NCBI GenBank assembly: GCA_030600545.1
Contig: JAUVLV010000004.1
Span: 1 to 64,000, forward strand
Length of the DNA: 64,000 nucleotides
Reading direction: 5' to 3'
DNA from: Candidatus Aegiribacteria sp.
GTDB taxonomy: Bacteria; Fermentibacterota; Fermentibacteria; Fermentibacterales; JCC-6
Positions 28,934 through 38,714 of the stretch are shown here, piece by piece (the stretch's first letter is position 1; each line of letters starts with the position of its first letter). The translations under genes were made by a program, and so were the position numbers. The notes beneath the pieces were generated by a model. It was not told the DNA's origin, did no database searches, and saw nothing but the letters and a program-made list of their open reading frames with translations.

Positions 28934-30292
28934 ATGGACAGATACGATCTGGTGATAATAGGCGGTGGACCGGCAGGATACGTTCCTGCCATAAGAGCTG
29001 CTCAACTCGGCAGAAGAGTCGCAGTTGCAGAAGAGGAAGAAATAGGCGGAACCTGCCTTAACCGAGGATGCATTCCAACCAAGACACTGGTTGCCAGTAC
29101 AACCCTCTTAAGGGATTCGCAAACTGCCCGAAGATTTGGTCTCGAGGGAAGCCTTTCCTTTTCATGGGACAAGCTCTCCCGAAGGAAGGATATGGTGGTA
29201 AAGCGCCTGAGAAAGGGAGTGGAAGCACACTTAAAACACCTTGGTATTGAGGTATTTAACACTCACGCAGTGCTGAAGAACCCGGGAGAGGTTATGGTCG
29301 GTGATAAATTGCTTGAGGCTGAGAACGTGCTGCTGTCTCCCGGGTCCCTTCCCCTTAGACCTGGACCGTTTGCAGTAGATGGAGTTCAGACCAGTCGAGA
29401 TGTTCTTTCATGGGATACACTTCCCGAGAGTCTGATAATCGTGGGCGGAGGAGTAATAGGCTGTGAATTCGCATCCATTTTTGCCAGCCTTGGTGTAGAA
29501 ATTACTATCGTTGAGATGCTGCCTTCGATACTGCCCGGTATAGACGATGATATCAGACAGGTTGTTCATAACTCACTGAAGCGATCAGGGGTTAGGATCC
29601 ATACCGAAAACGCGGCGGAGAGTGTTGAAGTATCGGAGAAGGATGCTGAAGTTATTATGGCAGATGGAATGCGACTGTCTGCGGGAAGGATTCTTGTTTC
29701 CACAGGTCGAAGGGCGAGAACCGAGGGTCTTAACCTTTCAGCGGCAGGAGTTGAGTTCACATTCTCGGGGATTCAGACAGATGAAAACCAGATGACGAAT
29801 CTTAAGGGAGTGTACGCAGCGGGAGATGTTACCGGTAAATGGCAGCTTGCTCATGCAGGGAGTGCCCAGGCTCTTGCTGCTGTGGATCATATGTTCGGCC
29901 GCGGAGACCGGAAAATCAACCCGGATACAATGCCGGGCTGTATTTTTACTTCTCCGGAAATAGCCGTAGTCGGCCCCGGACAGGATGAGTGGGAAGAGAG
30001 GGGAGTTTCTGTAAGAACGGGAATATCCAGGTACATTGCGAATGGTAAGGCAGTGGGAATGAACGAAACAGAGGGCTTTGTGAAAATAATCGCCAGGGAG
30101 CAGGATGATGCAGTAATAGGGGTTCAGATAGTAGGCGCTGACGCAAGCAGCCTTGTCGGTGAAGCTGTTCTGGCGGTAAATCTTGGTGTTAAAGCATCTG
30201 AAATCGGAGAGATGATCCACCCGCACCCTACTCTTTCAGAACTGTATATGGAAGCCGGAGAATCCTTCGGGGCAGGAGCCATTCATGGGTAG
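28934..30292 (+). CDS. lpdA: Dihydrolipoyl dehydrogenase
   Basis: DLVIIGGGPAGYVPAIRAAQLG; GGTCLNRGCIPTKTL; HPHPTLSELYMEA. Confidence 0.94.
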   Translation: MDRYDLVIIGGGPAGYVPAIRAAQLGRRVAVAEEEEIGGTCLNRGCIPTKTLVASTTLLRDSQTARRFGLEGSLSFSWDKLSRRKDMVVKRLRKGVEAHLKHLGIEVFNTHAVLKNPGEVMVGDKLLEAENVLLSPGSLPLRPGPFAVDGVQTSRDVLSWDTLPESLIIVGGGVIGCEFASIFASLGVEITIVEMLPSILPGIDDDIRQVVHNSLKRSGVRIHTENAAESVEVSEKDAEVIMADGMRLSAGRILVSTGRRARTEGLNLSAAGVEFTFSGIQTDENQMTNLKGVYAAGDVTGKWQLAHAGSAQALAAVDHMFGRGDRKINPDTMPGCIFTSPEIAVVGPGQDEWEERGVSVRTGISRYIANGKAVGMNETEGFVKIIAREQDDAVIGVQIVGADASSLVGEAVLAVNLGVKASEIGEMIHPHPTLSELYMEAGESFGAGAIHG

Positions 30293-31070
30293 ATCTCCTG
30301 ATGATTTTATCTCCGCTATAGACGGCCTGGTTAGGATTGTAAGGGAACTCAGAAGCCCCTCCGGCTGCAGCTGGGATAGAGAACAGACTGTTGAATCGCT
30401 CAGCCCGTACATGCTTGAGGAAGCCTATGAAGTTGCCGATGCCACCGCGAAGGGTGATATGAAGTTGCTTCAAAGTGAACTGGGTGATCTTCTGCTGCAT
30501 GTCATAATGTCAGCTGTTATCTGCCAGGAGAAGAATGAGTTTACATTGAGGGATGTTGTGGAAGGTATTTCATCCAAACTGGTCAGACGGCATCCTCACG
30601 TTTTTCAGAAGCAGAGCGATCTCTCTGTCAGCGAGGTGGAACAGCAATGGGAGGCGATCAAGGTTTCTGAAAAGAAGGATGAGGGATTCTTCGCATCCAT
30701 TCCCTCGAGTATGCCAGCCCTTCAGACAGCGTGGAGAATCCAGCAGAGGGCTTCAGAAGTAGGATTTGACTGGCCCGATGCCCGGGGTGCAATGAGCAAA
30801 ATCCTTGAAGAACTCCGCGAATTTGAGGATTCACTTGATAATGACGATACCGATGCGCAAAAAGACGAACTTGGTGATGTGTTCTTCAGTATCGTAAACT
30901 ACTACAGACTTCTGGGTTTTGAGCCGGAAGCCGTGTTGAGAGCCAATAACCGAAAATTCATTGACAGATTCACAAAAATGGAAAGAATACTCAGGAAAGC
31001 CGGTTATTCACTCGATGAGGCTGACATAGATATGATGGAGAATGCCTGGCAGACAGCCAAGCTTGAATGA
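30285..31070 (+). CDS. mazG: Nucleoside triphosphate pyrophosphohydrolase MazG
   Basis: LRSPSGCSWDREQTVESLSPYMLEEAYEVADA; LGDLLLHVIM; KDELGDVFFSIVN; 8-nt overlap with lpdA. Confidence 0.95.
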   Translation: MGRSPDDFISAIDGLVRIVRELRSPSGCSWDREQTVESLSPYMLEEAYEVADATAKGDMKLLQSELGDLLLHVIMSAVICQEKNEFTLRDVVEGISSKLVRRHPHVFQKQSDLSVSEVEQQWEAIKVSEKKDEGFFASIPSSMPALQTAWRIQQRASEVGFDWPDARGAMSKILEELREFEDSLDNDDTDAQKDELGDVFFSIVNYYRLLGFEPEAVLRANNRKFIDRFTKMERILRKAGYSLDEADIDMMENAWQTAKLE

Positions 31071-31072
31071 TC

Positions 31073-32347
31073 CTACTTGTTTTTCTTGTGTTCGTACATT
31101 CTGCGGTCTGCCTCGGCCAGTGTCTCGCGGATTGAAATCACGGTTTCTGAATCCCAGTGAGCCTGCCCGATTGAAAGGGTAACCGGAGAACCGATAAGAT
31201 GAGTGGTTTTTTCAGCCAGTTTAGAGCCATTGATAATTCTGTCTCTCACTATTAAAGCGGTCTGTCCGGTTTCTATCAGTATCATAAGAAATTCATCTCC
31301 ACCGTAACGGATAAGATAATCGGTCTCCCTTATGGATTCAGAAAGGTATGAAGCCACTTCCCTGAGGATCTTGTCCCCCATTAGATGGCCGAAGCGATCG
31401 TTGATCTCCTTGAAATTATCAATATCGACCATAAGAAAGCCTATACTGCTTTTATACCTCTCGGCCCTGAGTTTTTCACGGTTCAGGGCGATCTGGAAGA
31501 AATTGCGGTTGAAAGCGCCGGTGAGAGGATCATGAATGGCCAGGTTTCTGAGTTTTCTTTCGAGACTGATCCTGTCAACCGTACCGGAAAGATGTCCGAC
31601 AAGCATTTCGAGCATATTAGTGTCATCATTCGTGAAAGCGTCTGGTTCGTTTGAGATGCATTGAAACACAGCCTCGGAACCGATGGATATTGATATTCCG
31701 GATCTGAAAGACTCGTTTTCCCGGTTCATCATTTGCATATCATTGTGACTTTTGAACTGAAATGTCCGCTTTTCCGCGAAAGTCATTCCGGCAAGACCGA
31801 AATCCAGATTTGTTTCATTTCCAATTCTGTCACTCAGTTCAGGTGATGTAGCTGTGACGGTAAGTACTCCGTTTTTCTCGGTGAGAATCTGGTACATCGA
31901 GTTCGGAAGAAGCATTTTTGCTGAATCTATTGCAAGTTGAAAGGCTTTCGCTTTCATCGAACAGACTTCCAGTTTCGATGCAGCATCGTGGAGAATTCTC
32001 AACCTGCGCCTTGCAAGACGAAGCTGCCAATCCAGCTGTTTTCTTTCAATGGAATGATAGATTGCCCTCATGAGGGAATCCGATTGGAGTTTTCCCTTAA
32101 CAAGAAAATCCTGGGCACCAGCCTTAAGGGCATTCAGCTCAGTTTTTTCATCATCTATCTCAGTGAGAACGATCAGAGGAACATCCAGAGCATGGCGGCA
32201 AATCTGTACTGTAGTGTCGTTACCGGAACTGTCAGGAAGATTCAGGTCTGCTATGATAACATCAAAATTCTGCTCTTCTATTCTCTCAAGAGCGGAAACC
32301 AAGTTATCTGCCCTTTCAACATGGAATTGCTCAGTCGATATTTCCAT
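31073..32347 (-). CDS. Response-regulator receiver, GAF-like and GGDEF diguanylate cyclase; N-terminus probably extends upstream
   Basis: REC 'DVIIADLNLPDSSG...VLTEID...AGAQDFLVKG'; 'DPLTGAFNRNFF...RYGGDEFLMIL'. Confidence 0.9.
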   Translation of the reverse strand: MEISTEQFHVERADNLVSALERIEEQNFDVIIADLNLPDSSGNDTTVQICRHALDVPLIVLTEIDDEKTELNALKAGAQDFLVKGKLQSDSLMRAIYHSIERKQLDWQLRLARRRLRILHDAASKLEVCSMKAKAFQLAIDSAKMLLPNSMYQILTEKNGVLTVTATSPELSDRIGNETNLDFGLAGMTFAEKRTFQFKSHNDMQMMNRENESFRSGISISIGSEAVFQCISNEPDAFTNDDTNMLEMLVGHLSGTVDRISLERKLRNLAIHDPLTGAFNRNFFQIALNREKLRAERYKSSIGFLMVDIDNFKEINDRFGHLMGDKILREVASYLSESIRETDYLIRYGGDEFLMILIETGQTALIVRDRIINGSKLAEKTTHLIGSPVTLSIGQAHWDSETVISIRETLAEADRRMYEHKKNK

Positions 32348-32606
32348 CAGAATTCTGCGGAAATTCCTTGCATCCTCAAGGTTTTTTTCGATCAGAAGAA
32401 TATCGAGTGATGAATTGATGGTAAACCTCTTGTTTCATTTCGTCAATTAAGATATAGAATTATATACAAATAATAGAGAGCAGTGAAAGGTTCGCGTTTA
32501 TCTTGACTTCAGCCCTGTCTGGTGCAATCTATTAAATATGTAACAGGATCTCCGGCGATCGTTCTGCATGCTGCCGGGCATCATTCCTGATTGATGGTTT
32601 GGAACA

Positions 32607-33518
32607 ATGCGAAATACACTATTTTTTACAGCTCTGGCGGTTATTGCATCCGGCCAACCCGGCAATGCAGATGGACTGAAATATGGGGATACGCTTTTTA
32701 GAATAACACTGCCCGACGGATACACAGCCACTGTATTCAATACCGGTATCAACGGAGTTGACGGGCTTGTGTTTTCATCATCAGGGTATCTGTATGCAGT
32801 TTCAGAAGGCGATGGTGTAGTATACAGGATAGATAGATCTGGAAATGCCACCATATTTGCTGAAGGCCTTGCAAACCCCGAAGGTATCGCTGTGGACAGC
32901 CTGGGGTCGATATACGTTACGGAAGATGTGGAATATGGACGACTGATTAAAATTGAGCCATCGGGCAATGTGGAAATACTTGCTGACAGCCTTCATTATC
33001 CTGAAGGGGTCGCATGGATGGAGGATGGCGACCTTGCTGTTACCGAATCCAGTTTGGAAGCGATCTCCCTGCCTCCTGTATTGACCGGTGTTCTCAGGAT
33101 TGATGTAAACGGATCTTCCCCCCTTTTCTCATCGCTGTATCTCTGGAGCTGCTCAGATCTCATTGTGGACAGCAGCGGGATGCTCTATGTATGTAATGAA
33201 CTTTCTGGCTACGGGTTTATTCAGGCTTCGCTGTTGCGCATCGATCCATTATCCGGAGAATGGGAAGTTTTCTGCAGGGGTCTACATGCGTGCGAGGGAA
33301 TCTGCTGCAGCGCCGATGGATTCTTTCCTATGTACGTTGCCGAGGAAGATATAGGAACAGGTTCGGGAAGGCTTTCTCTTGTAGATGAAAATGGTACTGC
33401 AGCTGTTTTTGCGCAGGGTTTTTACAATATTGAAGATGTGGCGGTTGATACATCGGGCGGGATTTATGTAAGCGAGGATACTACCGGAATGATTATTCTT
33501 ATCAGAAGGGAAGACTGA
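32607..33518 (+). CDS. SMP-30/NHL-like beta-propeller protein, secreted
   Basis: Repeated 'GLANPEGIAVDSLGSIYVTED' pattern with signal peptide. Confidence 0.75.
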   Translation: MRNTLFFTALAVIASGQPGNADGLKYGDTLFRITLPDGYTATVFNTGINGVDGLVFSSSGYLYAVSEGDGVVYRIDRSGNATIFAEGLANPEGIAVDSLGSIYVTEDVEYGRLIKIEPSGNVEILADSLHYPEGVAWMEDGDLAVTESSLEAISLPPVLTGVLRIDVNGSSPLFSSLYLWSCSDLIVDSSGMLYVCNELSGYGFIQASLLRIDPLSGEWEVFCRGLHACEGICCSADGFFPMYVAEEDIGTGSGRLSLVDENGTAAVFAQGFYNIEDVAVDTSGGIYVSEDTTGMIILIRRED

Positions 33519-33557
33519 TCGGATAATTTGCTTATTACTGAAATCGAGGGGGTTCCT

Positions 33558-35090
33558 GTGTCCAGACTTGATGATTTAAGATCTGAAGCGCTTTTGGGCG
33601 GTGGCGAGAAAAAGATCAGAAAAAGACATGAAAATGGCAAGCTGACTGCAAGAGAACGCATTCATCTGCTTCTTGATCCTGAAACGTTCCATGAAATGGG
33701 CATGCTGGTTACACATAACTGCAGTGATTTCGGTATGGAGGGGAAAAAGATTCCCGGAGACGGCGTTGTAACCGGTTACGGAAGGATCCATGGGCGGCAG
33801 GTTTACGTTTATTCGGAGGATTTCACTGTTTTTGGCGGATCCCTTTCAAAAGCTGTTGCGGACAAGATATCACGACTGCAGGATCTTTCTCTGAAGAATG
33901 GAGTCCCGATAATAGCCATAAAGGATTCCGGGGGAGCAAGGATACAGGAAGGAATCAACTCTCTGGCAGGTTACGGGGATATCTTTTTCAGAAATGTGAA
34001 AGCTTCCGGTGTTGTTCCTCAGATATCGGCTATCATGGGTCCCTGCGCGGGAGGAGCGGTGTATTCCCCTGCCCTGACAGATTTTGTTTTCATGATCGAT
34101 CAGTCCAGTTACATGTTTTTGACCGGGCCTGATGTGATAAAAGAAGTTACTCATGAGGATGTAACCTTCGAAGAGCTGGGGGGGGCGGCCACTCACAGCG
34201 GAAAAAGCGGTGTGTCGCATTTCAATGTCAGTTCAGAGGAACAATGTCTGGCAACTATAAGAGAACTCATGACTTATTTACCTCAGAACAATATGAGTGA
34301 TCCTCCCGAAGTACAGTGTACCGATCCTGTGGAAAGAAGTGATGAATCATTGGATACATTGATACCGGCAGATTCATCATTGCCCTACGATATGAAATCC
34401 GTAATTAAGTCAGTCGTTGATGACGGCAGGCTGCTTCAGGTTCATGAAGACTTCGCTCCCAATATGATAGTTGGATTCTCAAGGATGGATGGAATGCCAG
34501 TGGGCATCGTTGCCAACCAGCCGGCAGTGCTTGCCGGTGTACTGGATACCCTTTCTTCCGCTAAAGCTGCGAGATTCATAAGGTTCTGCGATTGTTTCAA
34601 CATACCCATTCTTGTCTTTGAGGATGCGCCCGGTTTCCTTCCAGGGGTTGAACAGGAACATTCCGGGGTTATTCGGGAGGGGGCAAAGCTGCTCTACGCT
34701 TTCTGTGAAGCCACCGTACCCAGAATCACGGTTGTAACCAGAAAAGCGTTCGGAGGAGCTTATATAGCTATGAATTCGAAAAATGTCGGAGCTGATATGA
34801 ATTTTGCCTGGCCCTCAGCTCAAATCGCTGTAATGGGAGCCAGGGGAGCTGTCAAAATCCTGTTCAAAAGGGATATCGCGAAAGATAAAGACCCGGAATC
34901 CAAGCGTCAGCTCCTCATAGATGAATACAACGAACTTTTCAATAATCCTTACGTTCCTGCGGGAATGGGATACATTGATGAGGTGATAAAACCCCATGAA
35001 ACAAGGTCGAGGGTTATATCATCTCTGAAAATCCTGGATGGCAAGAGGGAGAGCATGCCGCCAAGGAAGCACGGAAATTGTCCATTATGA
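33558..35090 (+). CDS. Acyl-CoA (propionyl/methylmalonyl-CoA) carboxylase carboxyltransferase subunit
   Basis: KLTARERIHLLLDPETFHEMG; DSGGARIQEGINSLAGYGDIF; MGPCAGGAVYSPAL; GTG start after GAGGGGG. Confidence 0.93.
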   Translation: MSRLDDLRSEALLGGGEKKIRKRHENGKLTARERIHLLLDPETFHEMGMLVTHNCSDFGMEGKKIPGDGVVTGYGRIHGRQVYVYSEDFTVFGGSLSKAVADKISRLQDLSLKNGVPIIAIKDSGGARIQEGINSLAGYGDIFFRNVKASGVVPQISAIMGPCAGGAVYSPALTDFVFMIDQSSYMFLTGPDVIKEVTHEDVTFEELGGAATHSGKSGVSHFNVSSEEQCLATIRELMTYLPQNNMSDPPEVQCTDPVERSDESLDTLIPADSSLPYDMKSVIKSVVDDGRLLQVHEDFAPNMIVGFSRMDGMPVGIVANQPAVLAGVLDTLSSAKAARFIRFCDCFNIPILVFEDAPGFLPGVEQEHSGVIREGAKLLYAFCEATVPRITVVTRKAFGGAYIAMNSKNVGADMNFAWPSAQIAVMGARGAVKILFKRDIAKDKDPESKRQLLIDEYNELFNNPYVPAGMGYIDEVIKPHETRSRVISSLKILDGKRESMPPRKHGNCPL

Positions 35091-36577
35091 ACGGCATAAG
35101 TAAAATTCTGATAGCGAACAGGGGTGAGATAGCCATAAGAATTGCCAGGGCCTGTCATGAAATGGGAATTACTTCGGTTGCTGTATTTTCCCAGGCCGAC
35201 AGATCGGCCAAACACGTAAGGTATGCGGACGAAGCCTACGAAATTGGTCCTGCTCCATCTGCTGAGAGTTACCTGGTAATTGACAGGATAATAAAGACTG
35301 CTTTAAAAGCCGGCTGTCAGGCTGTTCATCCCGGTTATGGATTTCTTGCTGAAAATCCCGCATTGCCTGCGGCCTGCGCTGCGGAGGGGCTTATTTTCAT
35401 TGGCCCGGATGCGGATTCAATGGCTCTTCTCGGGAACAAAACAGAAGCGCGAAAGGTGATGGAGAAAGCCGGGATTCCCATAATACCAGGAACAAAAGAG
35501 CCTCTGAAATCAGAAGCCGAAGCTCTTGCCGCTGCTGCGGAAGCAGGATACCCCGTTCTGCTGAAAGCCGCAGCTGGAGGCGGTGGGAAAGGAGTACGTG
35601 TTGTCCATTCGAAGGATGAACTACCACCCGCCTTCAAAAGAGCTGGAGCCGAAGCCCTTTCCTCATTCGGCAATCCCGATATTTATCTGGAGAAATACCT
35701 GATTGAACCGAGACATGTTGAAATACAGATCCTCGCGGACAACTACGGTAATGTCATACATCTCAACGAAAGGGAATGTTCGGTTCAGAGGCGGTACCAG
35801 AAATTAGTTGAGGAGTCACCCTGCTGCATCCTCGACGAAGCAATGAGGAATAGAATGGGCAACGCTGCAGTTGCCGCTGTCAAAGCCTCAGGATATACGA
35901 ACGCTGGTACGGTTGAATTTCTGATTGACTCCATTGGTGATTTTTACTTCCTCGAAGTTAACGCCAGATTGCAGGTCGAACATCCTGTAACCGAGATGAT
36001 AACAGGTATCGACCTGGTCAAGGAACAGATAAGGATCGCTTCCGGGGAAGAACTTAATCTGACCCAGGAAGACATCGGTATTAACGGAGCTGCGATTGAA
36101 TGCAGAATCTCGGCGGAGGATCCCGAGACTTTTCTTCCCTCGGTAGGCTACATAAGGGAGCTTGTCGAACCCTCCGGACCCGGAATCAGGCTTGAATCAG
36201 GAATCTCAGCGGATTGTGACATTCCTGTTTTTTACGATCCTCTTATTTCCAAGGTAATTGCATGGGGCAGGAACAGAGAAGAGGCCATAGCAAGGATGCT
36301 GAGAGCTCTCGATGAATACAAGATAAAGGGTGTCAAAACAACCATACCCTTCCACAGGAGGGTACTTGTGAATAAGGATTTCGTTGAAGGGAACTACGAT
36401 ACGGGTATCGTCTCCAGAATCGAGAATAATAAGGCGAATGATTTCCTGGAAATATCCGCTATTGCCGCCACTATAGTGGCAATGAATAATGAGAAGGTTG
36501 GTTTTGTTTCCGATGCGAAACAGGACGACAGGTGGAAACTATCCGGAAGGATGTACGGTGGCATTCGAAGTATCTGA
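35087..36577 (+). CDS. accC: Biotin carboxylase
   Basis: KILIANRGEIAIRIARACHEMGI; KAAAGGGGKGVRVV; EFLIDSIGDFYFLEVNARLQVEHPVTEMITGIDLV; ATGA overlap with previous gene. Confidence 0.95.
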   Translation: MNGISKILIANRGEIAIRIARACHEMGITSVAVFSQADRSAKHVRYADEAYEIGPAPSAESYLVIDRIIKTALKAGCQAVHPGYGFLAENPALPAACAAEGLIFIGPDADSMALLGNKTEARKVMEKAGIPIIPGTKEPLKSEAEALAAAAEAGYPVLLKAAAGGGGKGVRVVHSKDELPPAFKRAGAEALSSFGNPDIYLEKYLIEPRHVEIQILADNYGNVIHLNERECSVQRRYQKLVEESPCCILDEAMRNRMGNAAVAAVKASGYTNAGTVEFLIDSIGDFYFLEVNARLQVEHPVTEMITGIDLVKEQIRIASGEELNLTQEDIGINGAAIECRISAEDPETFLPSVGYIRELVEPSGPGIRLESGISADCDIPVFYDPLISKVIAWGRNREEAIARMLRALDEYKIKGVKTTIPFHRRVLVNKDFVEGNYDTGIVSRIENNKANDFLEISAIAATIVAMNNEKVGFVSDAKQDDRWKLSGRMYGGIRSI

Positions 36578-37067
36578 CGGTGAACATACACTGAAAGTTA
36601 AGGCTTCAAGACTTGAGGTTCGGCCCCATGATGAGCTTTTTGAAATTGAGATAGACGGCGTAACGAAGGTCATAAGCATTTCCAGAATATCTCCTGCGCA
36701 TCTGTCGATTATCCTTGATGGAAAGTCTTACAATGTTGAAGTTGAACGCTTCAGGGAAAAGTACCGGGTTGTTACAAGGGGAGAGGTTTACGAATTCAGC
36801 GTAACGGATGAGAGGGAAGTGGCAACAACCGCAAAGGCACAGGTAAGTGGACGGCTGGTTGTAACCGCTCCCATGCCCGGTCTTGTTGTGGAACTGATGT
36901 GCGAAGCAGGACAAAGGGTAGAAGCAGATACCGGAGTTCTTGTTCTTGAAGCCATGAAGATGCAGAATGAAATAACCGCCCCCGTTTCAGGCACAATCTC
37001 CGAAATCCCGGTTGAACCTGGAGCTTCAGTAAACTCGGGTGACTGTCTCTTTGTAATTGAAAGTTGA
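36558..37067 (+). CDS. Biotin carboxyl carrier (biotinyl-lipoyl) protein
   Basis: APMPGLVVELMCEAGQRVEADTGVLVLEAMKMQNEITAPVSGTI; GTG start overlapping accC. Confidence 0.92.
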   Translation: MAFEVSDGEHTLKVKASRLEVRPHDELFEIEIDGVTKVISISRISPAHLSIILDGKSYNVEVERFREKYRVVTRGEVYEFSVTDEREVATTAKAQVSGRLVVTAPMPGLVVELMCEAGQRVEADTGVLVLEAMKMQNEITAPVSGTISEIPVEPGASVNSGDCLFVIES

Positions 37068-37137
37068 TGAAATATTCATTTTAAATGCAGTATAATCTGC
37101 ACTGCTGCAATGCTGGTTCTCACTGCCGAACAGTAGT

Positions 37138-37500
37138 CTACCTGGTAATCATTTCAAGGGCTGCATCAAAAATCGGATCCACTCCGGCCTTAGAATCAGC
37201 TTCTGAAACCGGGATGAAAATGCCGTAAGCTATTCCTGAATTGAGTATAAGGGTGTTATCAGTGGAATAGGTTACCATATCAAGTATCTCAATGGTTCAG
37301 CTTTCAGTAAGATTGAATCAGCCCGGACTCATCACAAATACTCTACTACAACGCCGTATACAGCAGCGTCTACTTCGTTATACTCATGTATCCGTCCTCG
37401 ACGTACAGTTCAAGTACGCATCCGAAGTCTGCATTCGCAAGCCTCGTAGCCACTACAGCCTACGATATTTCGCTATGAGTACCTGTGATGAATCCGGGTT
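37138..37500 (-). pseudogene. Decayed coding remnant, possibly a solute-binding (SBP family 3-like) protein
   Basis: Minus-strand fragments in different frames: 'VVATRLANADFGCVLELYVEDGYMSIT', 'EYNEVDAAVYGVVVEYL', 'TIEILDMVTYSTDNTLILNSGIAYGIFIPVSEADSKAGVDPIFDAALEMITR*'. Confidence 0.45.
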
Positions 37501-37609
37501 AGGCAGCGGTTGACAGATATAAACACTTTGTTAGATTCGACTAATAAAATAAGATATACCTAAATGCATAAGGCTACTCTAATCACAAACATACAACGAA
37601 AGGAAAAAG

Positions 37610-38677
37610 ATGAAAACGTTGCTTGTTTCAGTAATACTGTGCTTTACTGTTTCTTCGATGGCTCTGGAACTCGAGGTGCCCGAGATAGGCGGCAGTATCC
37701 TGATCGATAATCTGAGCATTTCCCAGGATTCCAGTTACAACCAATCGGGGGTGTTCGTGGCTGCTTCAAATCGTTTCCGTGTGCGGAAAGCCACAATTGA
37801 AATCTCAGGCACTGCAGGTGAATTAATAGAATATGAAGCATCATTTGGTCTTGCCAGCTGCCTGGGAAGCGGTATGACCATGGCTCTCATGGAAGCAGGA
37901 ATACGTATATCTCCGCTTGGCGATGAGAAAATCGTTCTGGGAATGGGAATGTTCCATGTGCGGAGAGGTTTCGAGCTTGGTGAAGACTGCGGCAAAACAC
38001 TTACAGCGGAGAAGCCGATGTTCAGGACAGTAGTATCACCAACATGTCATCCACTGGGTGCCGTTTTGGAAAGCAACCTGAGTCTCGGTGCTATCGGAGG
38101 TCTTGAAGCTCAGATTACATATGCCAACGGAAATAACGGAACCCTGGATAAAGAACATGACGCCAACTTCGCGCTTTTCTACCAGCTTCCGGTTGCAGGG
38201 CTCACTATCGGTGGATTTTATAACGATCTGGCTATGGAAATAAACCCGGAAATTGATGGATGTGAGGACGCGTCAAGGTACGGTTTCGGTCTCGACTACG
38301 AAGCGGACGGGATAGCTGTAAGAACCGAGATGATAAATGTAAAAGGTGTAATGCCCGGAATGCGCCCTCAGGGCTGCTCCGATACAGGTGAAAATGTGGA
38401 GAACAAGTGTCTGCTTGCCCAGGCCGGTTACAGCTTCAATACAGGATCGGAGTCGATTTCTTCGGTAACACCGTATCTCAATTACCAGAACTGGGATCGA
38501 TGGAGTAATGCCAATTCAGGCGATTACGAATTCTCATGGCTTACAGGTGGAGTGAAAACCTGCATAGGCAGTCCGGACACCTACATAACTCTGGATTATC
38601 GTATGCCGACAACCACTCCCGAAGAACTTAATGAAGATGCATCAGTGATGACCGTAAGACTGGGGCTTTCCTACTGA
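37610..38677 (+). CDS. Porin-like outer-membrane beta-barrel (OprO/P-like)
   Basis: Signal peptide, 'RVRKATIEISGTAGELIEYEASFG', beta-barrel alternation, ending in VRLGLSY. Confidence 0.7.
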   Translation: MKTLLVSVILCFTVSSMALELEVPEIGGSILIDNLSISQDSSYNQSGVFVAASNRFRVRKATIEISGTAGELIEYEASFGLASCLGSGMTMALMEAGIRISPLGDEKIVLGMGMFHVRRGFELGEDCGKTLTAEKPMFRTVVSPTCHPLGAVLESNLSLGAIGGLEAQITYANGNNGTLDKEHDANFALFYQLPVAGLTIGGFYNDLAMEINPEIDGCEDASRYGFGLDYEADGIAVRTEMINVKGVMPGMRPQGCSDTGENVENKCLLAQAGYSFNTGSESISSVTPYLNYQNWDRWSNANSGDYEFSWLTGGVKTCIGSPDTYITLDYRMPTTTPEELNEDASVMTVRLGLSY

Positions 38678-38714
38678 AAGTATTTCAAATGAGATACAAA
38701 TTGAAGGATACAAA

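Noticed and set aside
37292-37513. 73-aa plus-strand ORF in the 37-kb gap
   Set aside because: The opposite strand shows better, fragmented coding signal; plus frame lacks RBS or family features
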